A stretch of DNA of 64,000 nt from Leptospira fainei serovar Hurstbridge str. BUT 6. GTDB taxonomy: Bacteria; Spirochaetota; Leptospiria; Leptospirales; Leptospiraceae. Shown one piece after another: positions 17,142 to 27,776 of the stretch; within the stretch, counting starts at the first letter, position 1, and the number at the start of each line of letters is the position of its first letter. The notes below the pieces were generated by a model. The model was not told the origin of the DNA. It did not search any database and saw only the letters and a program-made list of their open reading frames with translations. The stretch is from assembly GCF_000306235.2 (NCBI RefSeq), contig NZ_AKWZ02000010.1, positions 1-64,000 on the forward strand, read 5' to 3'. The translations under genes and the position numbers were made by a program.

Positions 17142-19115
17142 TTAATCCCTTTGCAACTCCGGTATTTGCGAAAAGAATTCTAGGCATTCCGGATTGAAAA
17201 GGGCATCCTTATTCGGAATCGGTTGCCGTTGAACAGCACGCTTAACCGCGATTTCGACCTTTTTCATATTTCGAGTGTACGGTATGTCCGGTACCTCTAG
17301 TATTTTTGCCGGGACATGCCGAGGAGAGACTTTATTCTTGATCTCCTTCCGGATAAAATTTTCGAATTCGGAAGTCAGACTCTTACCCGCGCTCATCTTT
17401 AAAAAAAGGACAACCCGGACGTCGTCTTTCCAATCTTGTCCAATTACGACCGAATCGGCTATTTCAGGAATCGTTTCGAGCAAGGTATATAAATCGGCGG
17501 TGCCGATCCTGACTCCTCCCGGATTTAAGGTAGCGTCCGATCGACCGTAGACGATCATTCCTCCGTGCTCGGTAATTTCCGCAAAATCGCCATGTCGCCA
17601 GATTTCGGGAAAAACGTCGAAATATGCACTCCTATATTTTTCCCCGTCGGAATCGGCCCAAAATTCCAGCGGCATGGAAGGAAAGGGTTGAGTGCAAACC
17701 AATTCTCCTTTGCCTTTGCTCATTCTGTTTCCCGCATCGTCAAAAATTTGAACCGACATCCCGAGTCCCAAACATTGAAGTTCTCCTTCATACACAGGTA
17801 AATTAGGATTTCCTAATGCGAAGCAACCGTTCAAATCCGTTCCCCCCGAGATTGAGGAAAGTCTAACGTCTTTTTTCCAGGATTCGTATACGTATCTAAA
17901 ACCGTATCCCGGTAGGGGAGAACCGGTGGAGAGAATCGCATTTAAGTGCGATAAATTTTGAGTCGGTAGAAATTTATCCTTTTCCAGGCTTAAAATATAT
18001 TTGGCGCCGACTCCGAAAACGTTGGTCTTCTTTTCGGATGCGTATTTAAATAAGACGTTATGATCGGGGTAAAAAGGATTTCCGTCAAAAAGCTGAACTG
18101 TCGCACCGATGGATAGAGAGCTAACGAGCCAATTCCACATCATCCATCCACAGGTCGTATAATAGAAAATCCGATCTTCCTCGTTCAGATTAGTGTGCAA
18201 GGCAAGTTCTTTCCAGTGATTGAGAAATACACCCGTTCCTTGGACCATGCATTTCGGAAGTCCGGTCGTTCCGGAAGAATACATTATATAAACGGGATGA
18301 TCGAAAGAAAGTTGTTCGAATCGAGGACTTTTTCCAAGGAACGCATTCGACGCATCATTGAGGGACATGGCATTCGAGGGGAAGTTATCCAATCGTTCGC
18401 TCGGATTCGTATTCTGAACGGAAGGGTAACTCGAAACTAAGATAACTCTTAGATCTGAAAGTTGTTCCGATATTTCCTTAACGATGGTTGCTAATGGAAG
18501 ACTCTTTCCCTTAAACTCGTAACGATCCGTCGTAATCAAGACTTTCGGCCGAATCTGCCCGAATCTATCCAGGACGCCCTTCGCGCCGAAATCGGGAGAA
18601 CAGGAAGACCATACCGCACCCACCGCAGTGGCGGAAAGCATCGCGACGACAGTATCGGGAACATTGGGCATCAAACCGGCAATTCTATCCCCGGGCAAAA
18701 TACCTATCGATCTAAAATACTCGGATAAGGCTCCAACCCGTTGCCAAAGTTCGGAAAACGTAAGATCTTCTGCGGCTCCGCTTTCTCCAGCATAAGTAAT
18801 TGCGAGTTTTTCGTCTTTTCTGCGTAATAAATTTTCCGCAAAGTTCAACTTTGCGCCGGGGAAAAATCTAGCTTCCCGAAACGTTTTACCTTTCCGCAGA
18901 ATTTCCTCGTAAGGGTAGGAATGGATAACGGGAGCATACTGCCAGAGGAGTTCCCAGAAATCCGCAGAGGAAGTTACGGACCAGGAATGCAATTCCGGAT
19001 AGCTAGGGAATGATTTACCCGTTTTTTTTTCGACAAACCGTTGAAAGTCCGTCATTCGAGAATTAGCAATCTGTTCGGTATTTGGGTTCCAAATCGGTTC
19101 GTTCATATTCGGCAC
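17142..19115 (-). CDS. acetoacetyl-CoA synthetase
   Basis: This 657-residue cytoplasmic ANL-superfamily ligase activates acetoacetate to acetoacetyl-CoA with ATP and CoA. The P-loop-like signature YIMYSSGTTGLPKCM is at about residue 270. The acetoacetate-CoA ligase N-terminus (PIWNPNTEQIANSRMTDFQRFV) and the later YGRSDATLNPGGVRIGTADLY segment match this subfamily rather than acetyl-CoA synthetase. The length is also typical. It would feed acetoacetate into lipid or beta-oxidation metabolism, and an acyl-CoA dehydrogenase lies elsewhere in the window. The ATG start lies 74 bases from the divergent membrane-protein start. Confidence 0.92.
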   Translation of the reverse strand: MPNMNEPIWNPNTEQIANSRMTDFQRFVEKKTGKSFPSYPELHSWSVTSSADFWELLWQYAPVIHSYPYEEILRKGKTFREARFFPGAKLNFAENLLRRKDEKLAITYAGESGAAEDLTFSELWQRVGALSEYFRSIGILPGDRIAGLMPNVPDTVVAMLSATAVGAVWSSCSPDFGAKGVLDRFGQIRPKVLITTDRYEFKGKSLPLATIVKEISEQLSDLRVILVSSYPSVQNTNPSERLDNFPSNAMSLNDASNAFLGKSPRFEQLSFDHPVYIMYSSGTTGLPKCMVQGTGVFLNHWKELALHTNLNEEDRIFYYTTCGWMMWNWLVSSLSIGATVQLFDGNPFYPDHNVLFKYASEKKTNVFGVGAKYILSLEKDKFLPTQNLSHLNAILSTGSPLPGYGFRYVYESWKKDVRLSSISGGTDLNGCFALGNPNLPVYEGELQCLGLGMSVQIFDDAGNRMSKGKGELVCTQPFPSMPLEFWADSDGEKYRSAYFDVFPEIWRHGDFAEITEHGGMIVYGRSDATLNPGGVRIGTADLYTLLETIPEIADSVVIGQDWKDDVRVVLFLKMSAGKSLTSEFENFIRKEIKNKVSPRHVPAKILEVPDIPYTRNMKKVEIAVKRAVQRQPIPNKDALFNPECLEFFSQIPELQRD

Positions 19116-19188
19116 GTAATGCTTGAGAAAAATCCCGCTTTGGTCAACAGGAATTTGGTTGAGTAAGTAGAGTGAATAACTTAACTAT

Positions 19189-19620
19189 GTGGCGTGGAGA
19201 ATTTCCTTGTTCAATATTCTGACCCAATTTGACCTTCCGACTCTTTTATTTTTATGCGCAAGCATTCTGTACGCCGGACACGGTTTCCTACATCAATTGA
19301 TCGTCGGAGGAGCGATTTCGGTTTTCCAACATCCCGATGAAAGACAATCTCGGTTAATTTTAATGATTTGGATTGCGACCGGCGGGTTTATGAGTTTCTT
19401 AGGTCTACTCCCGACGACTCTGCTACTTTTATTCGGCCCGGAACCGGCACCAGTGAAAGCCGTTCTATGGACGAATTTTATTGCCCTCAGTTTTTTAGCA
19501 TTCCATTCCCTTATATGCGGACTGAAGCAGCTACCTAAACCGCTTAGAGTAGGTTTTTATTTTACTCTGGCATTTGCGGTGGCGCATCTTGCCTTTTTAA
19601 TTCTGCACGGAAAAATATAA
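19189..19620 (+). CDS. small integral membrane protein, unknown
   Basis: The predicted protein has 143 residues from a GTG, with about four transmembrane segments and short polar loops (FQHPDERQSR, LKQLPKPLR). The overlapping ATG two bases upstream is in a different frame and soon stops, so GTG is the likely start. I do not recognise the family. It is divergent from the synthetase gene and converges with the PTPS-like gene, whose stop is only 7 bases away. Confidence 0.6.
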   Translation: MAWRISLFNILTQFDLPTLLFLCASILYAGHGFLHQLIVGGAISVFQHPDERQSRLILMIWIATGGFMSFLGLLPTTLLLLFGPEPAPVKAVLWTNFIALSFLAFHSLICGLKQLPKPLRVGFYFTLAFAVAHLAFLILHGKI

Positions 19621-19626
19621 AAAATG

Positions 19627-20034
19627 TCAACCTTGCGCGGGTTCAAAAAAAGCCAGATTCTCGGGACCTTCGTGGATCACGATTCTTTCCACTTTTCCTT
19701 CCGCCCCGTGCACGCTTTCTTTGAGACCGCTATAAAACCAACGAGCCAGATTTTCCGATGTGGGGTTGGTTTTCTTAAAATCACTATGCTCGTTAATCAG
19801 AATATGGTCCAATTCTGCGACTAGTGCCCTGAGCCTCTTTTTCGAGGTGAGAAAATCGAAACTAATCCCGTCTTCCCCTATATTTTTTTTTCCGGACAAA
19901 TAAACTTCAACTTTAAAGGAATGGCCGTGAATCGGCTCATCGGAACCGTCTGGGAAATATTTATAAAGAAAATGCGAGGATTCGAAGCGTTCCTCAATCC
20001 GGATATAGAATTTGCCTGCTTCTCGAAAAAACAT
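19627..20034 (-). CDS. 6-pyruvoyltetrahydropterin synthase paralog, PTPS-III type (folate synthesis)
   Basis: This 135-residue T-fold enzyme has zinc-binding histidines H21, H36 and H38 (SSHFLYKY and HGHSF). In PTPS and QueD enzymes a catalytic cysteine precedes the HGH motif by a few residues. Here the segment is SDEPIHGH, with no cysteine and a glutamate (E33) three residues before it. That is the mark of PTPS-III paralogs, reported to convert dihydroneopterin triphosphate directly to 6-hydroxymethyl-dihydropterin and to replace FolB in several bacteria including spirochaetes. I therefore call it a folate-pathway enzyme rather than queD. No folate gene is adjacent. Confidence 0.8.
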   Translation of the reverse strand: MFFREAGKFYIRIEERFESSHFLYKYFPDGSDEPIHGHSFKVEVYLSGKKNIGEDGISFDFLTSKKRLRALVAELDHILINEHSDFKKTNPTSENLARWFYSGLKESVHGAEGKVERIVIHEGPENLAFFEPAQG

Positions 20035-20101
20035 GGAATTGACTAACGGTCCGGGAGTCTATATACTGGAAGGAAACCCGTACTAATAGGAGATTTTCCA
20101 C

Positions 20102-20329
20102 ATGTCGGAAGCGGTCAAGCCAAGATTTTATAAGGAAATGACGGTGGGTGAAGCGATTGCTTTACATCCGGAAGCCGGCCTCGTTTTTTCCAGCTATCAC
20201 TTAGGCGGTTGTTCTCATTGTTCCATCAATGAACTGGAGACGATCGAGCAAGTTTGCATGGGCTACGGAGTAGAAGTTGAAGTACTCATCGAAAGCCTAA
20301 ACAATCTAATGGAAGACGGAGAAGAATAA
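20102..20329 (+). CDS. DUF1858-type small protein with CxxC
   Basis: This 75-residue soluble protein begins with a segment (FYKEMTVGEAIALHPEAGLVF) typical of DUF1858 domains. GCSHC follows, giving a CxxC pair suited to a redox or metal site. In other bacteria the domain accompanies hybrid-cluster or iron-sulfur proteins. None is next to it here. The ATG follows an AGGAG ribosome binding site at a normal distance. Confidence 0.75.
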   Translation: MSEAVKPRFYKEMTVGEAIALHPEAGLVFSSYHLGGCSHCSINELETIEQVCMGYGVEVEVLIESLNNLMEDGEE

Positions 20330-20337
20330 CTTCTCCG
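20317..20337 (+). terminator. hairpin overlapping the DUF1858 gene stop
   Basis: CGGAGAAG (20317-20324) pairs with CTTCTCCG (20330-20337) around a 5-base loop that includes part of the stop codon. Only a short T-rich tail follows. Confidence 0.5.
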
Positions 20338-20474
20338 CGCATTTCTTATCTCAACTAATTTTTTTCCCGATCTCCTTGTTGGAGGTCCCACCGAATCCTG
20401 TTCGGAAAATCGATTGAAAGAAAATGGGCTTTATGATATAGAAGGCGCGGCTTCTCCCACTAAGCCCTCCTCCA

Positions 20475-20528
20475 CCACCCGAACCTGGGTGGGGGCCTTC
20501 GGCCCAAAAGGCGGAACGGTCATTCCGC
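20475..20528. repeat. cluster of three consecutive GC-rich hairpins
   Basis: Three perfect stems sit end to end in the convergent gap. They are CCACCC/GGGTGG (20475-20480 with 20487-20492), GGGCC/GGCCC (20493-20497 with 20501-20505) and GCGGAA/TTCCGC (20511-20516 with 20523-20528). The segment is richer in G and C than its flanks. It could be a bidirectional terminator, a small RNA element or a copy of a dispersed repeat. Confidence 0.5.
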
Positions 20529-20544
20529 AAACATTGAACCTAAA

Positions 20545-21333
20545 TTAATCTTGCTCGGCAATGTAGTAGTATCTTGTCCCGGCTTTTCGAAAATATTTCG
20601 TAATTTCCCGAGTCCAACCGTCCGCCGTTTTTAAACGACGTCTAAACGTATCCTCGGGAATGCGAAACGTATCACCCAAAGTATCATAACGAAAAAAGCG
20701 AATTCCTTTTGCATTACGAATCATTAATAGGTTTCCCGGTTCGTTCTCCCAATGCCTTTCCCCTTCCCAAGTAAAGTAGATTGACCGACTGGGAAAGACG
20801 GGATATTTTTTCCCTTCATACAGGACCCTGTCCTTGCTTCTATCAACGTTTCGAAAAATTTTTTTGGGACCGCTTTTAACGATAAAGTTAATGGTCCCGC
20901 AACGGAAGGTTAGAAATAGGGGGATGCCTGAAAAAGTCATTCCTTCAATTCCGAACGAGGGTGCAAATTGAGGTTCCAACGAACCGGAGCTTCTAACGAT
21001 ACGATCCAATTTCGTTCTCATAGAATCGTCTAAAAATTCTACGGTATCGTCTTTCCTGATTTTTTCTAACTGTCGGTAAATAATGTCGAACTCGCGCTTT
21101 TCATAGGCTTTGTTCTTCACAAAACCGTCCAGCTGGCGTTTTAAGTTAGCCAATCTCGCTCGAAAATAAGGAGTATCGTTCCTGCTGGCGACGTCGAACA
21201 TTTCTTCCCATAAAGTTTCCAGTTCGCGTACTTCCGTATTTCTATCGAAAGTGCTCTTTTCAACTTCCTCTAGTATGTAGCGAAATCTGCGTTTTAAATC
21301 GAAAAGAAATCGGGAATCCTTAACTCGTTCCAT
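20545..21333 (-). CDS. hypothetical protein downstream of rodA
   Basis: This soluble protein has 262 residues. Residues 1-120 are strongly helical and charged and could form coiled coil (RFRYILEEVEKSTF to IIYRQLEKIRKDD). Residues 130-262 are beta-rich with many aromatics (IYFTWEGERHWENEPGN, TRYYYIAEQD). I see no signal peptide and recognise no domain. It starts 75 bases after rodA on the same strand, at the end of the cell-shape gene run, so it may be the last gene of that operon. No function can be assigned. Confidence 0.7.
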   Translation of the reverse strand: MERVKDSRFLFDLKRRFRYILEEVEKSTFDRNTEVRELETLWEEMFDVASRNDTPYFRARLANLKRQLDGFVKNKAYEKREFDIIYRQLEKIRKDDTVEFLDDSMRTKLDRIVRSSGSLEPQFAPSFGIEGMTFSGIPLFLTFRCGTINFIVKSGPKKIFRNVDRSKDRVLYEGKKYPVFPSRSIYFTWEGERHWENEPGNLLMIRNAKGIRFFRYDTLGDTFRIPEDTFRRRLKTADGWTREITKYFRKAGTRYYYIAEQD

Positions 21334-21407
21334 GGGTAGTCCTATTATTATCGGCCCATCTCTAAGAATGGGAAAATATGTTTAGACGGGATTTTCTAAT
21401 AACCGAA

Positions 21408-22928
21408 TCAGTTTGCGTGTTTTCGCATCTTAATCGAAAGAATAATTCCGGCAGCGATCATCGACATAATTAGGTGTGAACCTCCGTAACTCATGAATGA
21501 CAAAGGAATTCCGGTTACGGGCATCAACCCCAAGACAATCCCGATATTGATCGCCATATGATAAAAAAGCAAGGCAACAATGCCGGAAGCCAGTAAAGAT
21601 CCGAAACGGTCCTTACTTTCATAACTGATCTGCAAACCTCGTAGAGGAATGGAGAATAAGAAGAAAAGCAAAAAGACGGAACCGATAAATCCTGTCTGCT
21701 CCGCCCAAGAAGCAAAGATAAAATCCGTACTCGATTCGGGGACATGAGGAATTTTTCCTTCGGTCATTTCGGCGTTCAGGAACCCTTTTCCGACTAGTTT
21801 TCCCGAGCCGACCGCCGGTTTGGATGCGCGCAATTGATAACCCGCTCCTTGTTTAAATTCATCGGGATTAAGGAACGCCGTTAAACGAATTACCTGATTC
21901 TCACGAAAGGGAACCGTCTTCATAACGACGACCGCGGAAAGGATGCTGATCCCGACGATTCCCAGTGGTATATAATACGTTCTTAAAGTTTTTGCACCCC
22001 GCGCGATACGGAGCAAAATCATGATCACACTCAGTACGATTAAAGTTCCGCCTACTCCGATCAATAATCCCTGGTTGGATAAAAGTTTAAAAACAAAACT
22101 CGCTTCCAAATCGATGACCTGATCGACAGCTTCTCGCAGCGAGCTCAATGTCTTAGGTGATAGGTTTGCTCCGGTAACCTCTTTTTCGTCAAGGACCTGC
22201 CAAACCTTTCCCCCAAGTCGATTCACGATGGATAATAAATCCGTTTTTCCGGTCCTCTGCAAGAAGGCCAGAATGTCGTTTAACAAAGTTAAACGCGAAT
22301 ACTCCACATACATCGGAATTAATAGGGAAATGCCGCCCAAAGTCAAGAATGAGCTAATATGGAGATAATCGGCGCCTCCCAAGAACAACATCGTAAATAG
22401 AATCGGAAGAAAGGAAACTGCCGTTCCGAAATCGGGTTGTAAAAGAATCAGCGCCATCGGAACGAGTACGATGACGAAAGGAATAATCAAAACCGTGATT
22501 TTCTTCATTTCCTTTTCTCGAAGTACGAGATATTGTCCAAGAAGAATTACCGTGGATAATTTTGCGAATTCCGAAGCCTGAATTCCGACAGGTCCGATTT
22601 TCAACCAGGAACGGGCTCCGCGGCCGGAAGGTAAGTAACCTATTCCAGGAATTAATGTTAACACTAGAAGAAATATTACAAATAAGTAAATGAAGAGCGC
22701 ATACGAACCGATCAACTGATAGTTCACGCGGGAGATGAACCACATAGCAACCAACCCGATGAGAAAGTAAAGAAACTGTCTCGCCCATTTATGAGCGAAA
22801 AGCCCCGATCCTTGGTCGTCGAAATTGAATTCCTGAGAATACAAAGTAAGAACGCTGCATAAAACGACTATAACTACCGAGATCACGAGAAAGTAGTCGA
22901 TGCGATCGATGGATCTATCTGACATCAT
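21408..22928 (-). CDS. rodA: rod-shape-determining SEDS glycosyltransferase RodA
   Basis: The predicted protein has 506 residues with about ten transmembrane segments of the SEDS family, the peptidoglycan polymerase of the elongasome. The family signature at the C-terminus ([18 protein letters not shown]) is present, as is [22 protein letters not shown] in the first half. An insertion of ~70 residues between the two halves (about 225-300) makes it longer than the usual ~370-420 residues. The frame extends to 22976, but the ATG at 22928 follows a GGAGAAA ribosome binding site and overlaps the mrdA stop by 14 bases, as expected for a coupled PBP2-RodA pair. Confidence 0.92.
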   Translation of the reverse strand: MMSDRSIDRIDYFLVISVVIVVLCSVLTLYSQEFNFDDQGSGLFAHKWARQFLYFLIGLVAMWFISRVNYQLIGSYALFIYLFVIFLLVLTLIPGIGYLPSGRGARSWLKIGPVGIQASEFAKLSTVILLGQYLVLREKEMKKITVLIIPFVIVLVPMALILLQPDFGTAVSFLPILFTMLFLGGADYLHISSFLTLGGISLLIPMYVEYSRLTLLNDILAFLQRTGKTDLLSIVNRLGGKVWQVLDEKEVTGANLSPKTLSSLREAVDQVIDLEASFVFKLLSNQGLLIGVGGTLIVLSVIMILLRIARGAKTLRTYYIPLGIVGISILSAVVVMKTVPFRENQVIRLTAFLNPDEFKQGAGYQLRASKPAVGSGKLVGKGFLNAEMTEGKIPHVPESSTDFIFASWAEQTGFIGSVFLLFFLFSIPLRGLQISYESKDRFGSLLASGIVALLFYHMAINIGIVLGLMPVTGIPLSFMSYGGSHLIMSMIAAGIILSIKMRKHAN

Positions 22929-24861
22929 TGGATTTCTCCGGAAGAACGGGGGCGCCTGGTTCAGGAGCTTCCACAACTCGTTTAAAACTGCCGGGTGGAA
23001 AAGCGGCTCTAAACATTTCTCTTGCTACCGGAGCCGCGCCAGCGGCTCCACCGATACCGTATTCGACGAAGACTGCGATTAAAATCTGTTCGCTTACGGG
23101 GGCGCTGGCCGGTGCATACCCTACAAACCAAGCATGATTCGATCCCGACGCGCCTCTTCTTCGAGTTTGTGCTGTTCCGGTTTTTCCGGCAATATCAGGC
23201 AATCCCGGTTTGTTAAGAACGTAAGACGCCGTTCCGCTTTTGACTACCAAACGTAACCCCGTCTTAATCGCTTCGACGGTAGAAGGTTGTATCGGAATGT
23301 CTCTTAATATTTGCGGTTCAGTACGATTGATAATCGAATTATCGACGGGATCGCGAATTTCGCTCACCGTATAGGGCTGATAGATTTGTCCTCTATTTAG
23401 CAAGCCTGCGTAAAAAAGCGCCATTCCTAACGGAGTTACGGACATAAAGCCTTGTCCTATGGAAAGATTGATCGTATCCCCGTCGAACCATTTCGTTCCA
23501 TATGTCCGTTTCTTCCATGCCGAAGAGGGAACGAAGCCCTGCTTTTCGTCCGGAAGATCGATATTGGATTTTGCATCTAATCCGAATAGACGAGAATAGG
23601 TTAAGATCGGATCGGACCCCAATTTATAGCCTAGATTGTAAAAGTAAACCGAGCAGGACTTCTGTAGAGCGTGAGCCAAATCGTTCGTTCCGTGACCGCC
23701 TTTTTCCCAGCATAAGAAAATCTGATCGGGAACTCCCGCAAAGGTGGATTTTAATACGAAACTTCCGTTACAACTGTATGTTGTCTCGGGGGTATAATCC
23801 ACTTTATGACCGCTTTCCAATGCGGCTAAGGCAACTAACGTTTTGTATGTGGAAGCGGGAGGAAATTTCGATTGTATCGCTAAATTTAAAAATCCGCCGT
23901 TCGAATCTACGCGTCTATAATGCGCCGTTCGTTCGGATCGATTTTTACCGGATAGGACGTTAGGATCGAAGCTAGGATTCGAAGCCATCGCCAATACTTC
24001 CCCGGTAGCGGGACGCATCGCGATTGCCGTACCTCTCGTTCCCTTCAACGCTTTATAGGCGGCGATCTGTATATCTTTATCGATCGTAAGGATCAGGTTA
24101 TTCCCTGGAGTCGAATGTTCCACGACTCTCTCCTCTTCGATATTGCCTTCGGAACTGCGCTTCTGGATTCGAAAACCGTCGGTTCCACGCAATCGCTCGT
24201 CGTATTCCAATTCCAGTCCGCTCTTACCGAGCCATTGATAGGATTTAATCTCCCGCGTTAAGAGATCTGTCTTGGACGGTTTTCCGATATATCCCGTGAC
24301 ATGCGCGAGAGCGGGACCCATTTTATAGATGCGTCGAGGCGACGGGACCAAAATTACGTATTTCGAAATCGTATCGAATACCGAAATCCTTTCCTGTTGC
24401 GCCTTGCTAATCGCCTCAAGCAAGACGAAGGGTTTTTTAGATTTGATATTCTTGGAAAATCTCGGTTCGATCAGATCCTCTTCGTAGTATGACATCGGAA
24501 TCGAAAGCGTTCTTGCGAATTCATGTAAGAAATTCCGAACTTTTGACGGATCGTATTTTAAGAGCGATGTATTTAAGACGGCATCCAAACTGGAATAATT
24601 GGAGACCAATGCCATGGAAGTCTCGGGAGTAAGAAAGTTCCGATCGAACATTTCTCCGCGTGCTGCCGGAATCGTCTCACTCTTTCGAACGAATTTTTCC
24701 GCTTTTAAGGAGTTATTCGTCCCTTGAACAATTTGCAGATTAAAAAGCTGGATCACAAAGGAGGCTAACGTAAATACCACAAAGCCCGAAAATACGTAAA
24801 GCCGAACTCGAAAGCTCCTCTCTAGTTTAAACTCTGTGGATGTGGGAGATCCTCCGAGCAC
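22915..24861 (-). CDS. mrdA: penicillin-binding protein 2 (elongasome transpeptidase)
   Basis: This 648-residue class B penicillin-binding protein has an N-terminal membrane anchor (about 20-42), a pedestal/dimerisation region, and a transpeptidase domain. The active-site motifs are S337-TYK340 (PPASTYK), SCS/N-type motif SCSVYFYN and KTGTAQT. It cross-links peptidoglycan during side-wall growth with RodA. It starts with GTG directly after the mreD stop, with GGAGG positioned six bases upstream inside mreD. The C-terminal tail is proline-rich. Order and overlaps (mreB-mreC-mreD-mrdA-rodA) are the classic cell-shape operon. Confidence 0.95.
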   Translation of the reverse strand: MLGGSPTSTEFKLERSFRVRLYVFSGFVVFTLASFVIQLFNLQIVQGTNNSLKAEKFVRKSETIPAARGEMFDRNFLTPETSMALVSNYSSLDAVLNTSLLKYDPSKVRNFLHEFARTLSIPMSYYEEDLIEPRFSKNIKSKKPFVLLEAISKAQQERISVFDTISKYVILVPSPRRIYKMGPALAHVTGYIGKPSKTDLLTREIKSYQWLGKSGLELEYDERLRGTDGFRIQKRSSEGNIEEERVVEHSTPGNNLILTIDKDIQIAAYKALKGTRGTAIAMRPATGEVLAMASNPSFDPNVLSGKNRSERTAHYRRVDSNGGFLNLAIQSKFPPASTYKTLVALAALESGHKVDYTPETTYSCNGSFVLKSTFAGVPDQIFLCWEKGGHGTNDLAHALQKSCSVYFYNLGYKLGSDPILTYSRLFGLDAKSNIDLPDEKQGFVPSSAWKKRTYGTKWFDGDTINLSIGQGFMSVTPLGMALFYAGLLNRGQIYQPYTVSEIRDPVDNSIINRTEPQILRDIPIQPSTVEAIKTGLRLVVKSGTASYVLNKPGLPDIAGKTGTAQTRRRGASGSNHAWFVGYAPASAPVSEQILIAVFVEYGIGGAAGAAPVAREMFRAAFPPGSFKRVVEAPEPGAPVLPEKSNDVR

Positions 24862-25365
24862 TTAAGCCTCCACTTGTTCCAATCTGTATAATTTACCGAG
24901 TAAATAAAAGAACAACGGAGCTATGATCGCGTTGTAAATCGACGTACTGAAAATAGAATAGCTTAAATTCTCGTGAAAGAAAAGCGAAAATAGGAAATAA
25001 GTGGCCACTCTAGTAATTAACGTAATGACCAAAGAATAAAGGGTTATAGAAAGATAATTCTCATGGTATGCCGATCTTGCGAATTTACCGATCAAATATC
25101 CCATCACGCAGAATGTTAAGGAGTGCAATCCGATCTTGTAAGTCATTACATTCCCGACGATCTCCCCGCCCAAACCGGAATCGGAGAGTAATCCGCCAAA
25201 AAAACCGATCCAAATCCCAGCCATTGCACCCTTGCGAAGCGCGAAGAAAAGAACAAACAAGACCATAAAGTCCGGCTTATTTCCCCACATTTCCAATGCA
25301 TTTGTCCCGTTTAGGAAATGAGATATGAAAATTCCCGCGGCGATGACTATATATTCGAGGATCAT
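24862..25365 (-). CDS. mreD: rod shape-determining protein MreD
   Basis: This 167-residue protein has about five transmembrane segments and matches MreD in size, topology and position between mreC and mrdA. The second loop and helix ([23 protein letters not shown]) resemble the conserved region of the family. It overlaps the mreC stop by four bases (ATGA), and its own stop abuts the mrdA GTG. It belongs to the inner-membrane part of the elongasome. Confidence 0.9.
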   Translation of the reverse strand: MILEYIVIAAGIFISHFLNGTNALEMWGNKPDFMVLFVLFFALRKGAMAGIWIGFFGGLLSDSGLGGEIVGNVMTYKIGLHSLTFCVMGYLIGKFARSAYHENYLSITLYSLVITLITRVATYFLFSLFFHENLSYSIFSTSIYNAIIAPLFFYLLGKLYRLEQVEA

Positions 25366-26486
25366 TCGTTCTGCTCCTCTTCGGAGAAGCCTGAGCCTCC
25401 CTCCACCTTAGGTTTTACAGGTTTCCTATTCTGAGGTTGAGGAGGAATTGTTCCGCCTTGTACTGGAGGAACCGGATTCTTTGGTTCCCGGTCTTCTTTA
25501 GGATAATTTAACTCCCCGAAATAAGGATTTTCAATATTAATATTCTGACCTTCAGGCCAAGTCTCGGCCCATTTTTCCGGAAGTTTCATTACGATAGTAA
25601 CCGACTCCAGCATATCGAATCGAACGAAAGGTTTCAAAAATGCGGTTTTGAAACTTCCGTTTCTAGGACCTTCTTCCGTAATGATCCCGACAGGAATCCC
25701 CGGAGGAAATACTCCCGAAGATCCGGAGGAATACACTGCCTTTCCGATTTTACTTAACGATTCCGTATATTGGATCATTTCGGTCGGCCCCATCGGATAA
25801 TCTCCGAATACTCTCGGATCGATAACGATGCCGCTATCGATATAGTTCATCAAGGCTTCCGTTCCGCGTCCTGAGTTCCCGGAAAGACTTGCCCATAAAT
25901 TGCTGTCAGGAATGGAAACGCCCATATTAAAATTGGAATTGATTAAGGGTTGAACGACTGCCGATCCTCCGGTGACAGCAATCACCTTACCGACAAGCGC
26001 CTCGATTATTTCTCCCTTCTGATCCACCGAACGCGCCGTGACAGGCATATAAGGTTTAATCCCCGCCTCGGAACCTTTGTCGATGATGATCGTTCTATAA
26101 ATCGAATTCAAACGAACGGACAGAACTTCCGCTTTGACGCTGGTAAATTTCTGCCTCGTATTAAAATGCAATTCTCGGCGGAGCGTTTCGTTCTCCCTGC
26201 CTAAGCGATCCAGGTCTTGCGGAAGAAGTTTATATTCATCCATAGCGGCGACGCAAGCGTCTCGTTCCTGCCTGACCGTTTCGAATGACTCAAGTTTTGT
26301 ATAAGCTCCCTTAAAGAAGGAACCGATTCCGTCGATTGAACCCGAAACCGTGTCCCCCACCCTCTGAAAGCTGGCAATTCCTCGCACTAACACATTACTT
26401 TTGAATGTGAGAGATAATAAGGAGAATAGAATACAAAAGAGGAGGGAGACGGTTTCCTTACTCTTACTGACCTGGATCCAAAGCAT
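25362..26486 (-). CDS. mreC: rod shape-determining protein MreC
   Basis: This 374-residue protein has one N-terminal membrane helix and a coiled-coil segment (about 65-110, [15 protein letters not shown] onward). A double beta-barrel periplasmic domain follows ([21 protein letters not shown]..., [16 protein letters not shown]). The last ~60 residues are proline- and glutamate-rich and extend beyond the usual MreC core. MreC links the cytoplasmic MreB filament to PBP2. It lies 75 bases after mreB on the same strand. Confidence 0.93.
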   Translation of the reverse strand: MLWIQVSKSKETVSLLFCILFSLLSLTFKSNVLVRGIASFQRVGDTVSGSIDGIGSFFKGAYTKLESFETVRQERDACVAAMDEYKLLPQDLDRLGRENETLRRELHFNTRQKFTSVKAEVLSVRLNSIYRTIIIDKGSEAGIKPYMPVTARSVDQKGEIIEALVGKVIAVTGGSAVVQPLINSNFNMGVSIPDSNLWASLSGNSGRGTEALMNYIDSGIVIDPRVFGDYPMGPTEMIQYTESLSKIGKAVYSSGSSGVFPPGIPVGIITEEGPRNGSFKTAFLKPFVRFDMLESVTIVMKLPEKWAETWPEGQNINIENPYFGELNYPKEDREPKNPVPPVQGGTIPPQPQNRKPVKPKVEGGSGFSEEEQNE

Positions 26487-26561
26487 GTAACGTTTAGCAA
26501 CCCGCCCGGCCTTAGATCGCTCGGACCGGCGACTCGGGCGCGATGTCCCCCGAAGGAACCC

Positions 26562-27584
26562 TTAACGGATTCCTGGTTTTATATATTTCAACTCGTCTAG
26601 ATATTTTCCGGTACCTAAAACAACGCAAGTTAGAGGATTCTCTGCTCGAAAAACGGGCACCCCGGTTTCCTTTGAAAGATAAGTTTCAAGTCCTCTTAAA
26701 AGGCATCCGCCTCCAGTCAGAACGATTCCTCGCTCTACGATATCGGAAGCGAGTTCGGGAGGAGTCCGTTCCAGAACTCTCTTGATTCCATCTAGAATTT
26801 CGTCGGTGGGTTCTTTGAGAGCCTTACGAATTTCGTTTGATTCCAACTCTAAAGTCCTTGGAAGGCCGGAAATCGCATCCCTACCTTTCACCTCCATGGT
26901 CTCCGTTTTCTTTTCAGGATAGGCATTACCGATGGTAAGCTTGATATCTTCCGCAGTCCTTTCCCCTACTACGAGGTTGTATTGGTTGCGCAAATATTTG
27001 ATGATTGCTTCGTCAAATTCGTCCCCGCCAGTTCGGATCGATTCCGCGATTACCATTCCGCCGAGAGAAATCACCGCGATTTCGGTCGTTCCTCCTCCGA
27101 TATCAACGATCATATTTCCGGCCGGTTCATTAATCGGAATGTTTGCACCGATCGCAGCCGCTAAGGCTTCTTCTATCAGGAAGATTTCGCGAGCACCTGC
27201 TTGTTCTGCGGATTCCCGGACGGCACGTCGCTCCACCTCAGTAATTCCCGAAGGAACTCCGATCACGATTCTTGGCTTCACGAATGTGGTCCGATTATGA
27301 ACCTTCGCGATGAAGTAACGAATCATTTTTTCCACGGTTTCGAAGTCGGCGATCACTCCGTCCTTCATCGGCCGTATTGCGACGATTTCGCCGGGTGTTC
27401 TACCCAGCATTCTTTTGGCTTCCTGTCCTACCGCCAAAACCTTTCCGGTGGCAGCGTGCACCGCTACTACGGAAGGCTCGGAGAGTACGATCCCCTGGCC
27501 TTTCACGTGAACCAGCGTGTTCGCGGTTCCGAGGTCGATTCCCATATCATTGGAAAATAGTCCGTAGAGCTTATCGAATATCAT
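26562..27584 (-). CDS. mreB: cell-shape actin homologue MreB
   Basis: The predicted protein has 340 residues, the standard length for the cytoplasmic actin-like filament protein that orients cell-wall synthesis. The phosphate-1 motif ([12 protein letters not shown]), the phosphate-2 region ([20 protein letters not shown]) and the adenosine segment ([17 protein letters not shown]) are all present and intact. It is the first gene of the minus-strand run ending with rodA. The upstream 192 bases to the divergent phosphatase gene must carry both promoters. Confidence 0.97.
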   Translation of the reverse strand: MIFDKLYGLFSNDMGIDLGTANTLVHVKGQGIVLSEPSVVAVHAATGKVLAVGQEAKRMLGRTPGEIVAIRPMKDGVIADFETVEKMIRYFIAKVHNRTTFVKPRIVIGVPSGITEVERRAVRESAEQAGAREIFLIEEALAAAIGANIPINEPAGNMIVDIGGGTTEIAVISLGGMVIAESIRTGGDEFDEAIIKYLRNQYNLVVGERTAEDIKLTIGNAYPEKKTETMEVKGRDAISGLPRTLELESNEIRKALKEPTDEILDGIKRVLERTPPELASDIVERGIVLTGGGCLLRGLETYLSKETGVPVFRAENPLTCVVLGTGKYLDELKYIKPGIR

Positions 27585-27776
27585 TACTTTCCCTTTCTGC
27601 CACTTTCGGGGGCTTTCTCTTTGTTATTATCTGCGAAGATTGGAAAAATCATCAGGATTTTTCCGTCGTTGATCCAATTCAATATTTCTCGCGCAAGTCG
27701 TACGGGCAATTCCAAAACAAAAAAAACGAAAAACAAATTGGAAACACTACGGGCCTAGTGAAACTTAGCGGAAATT

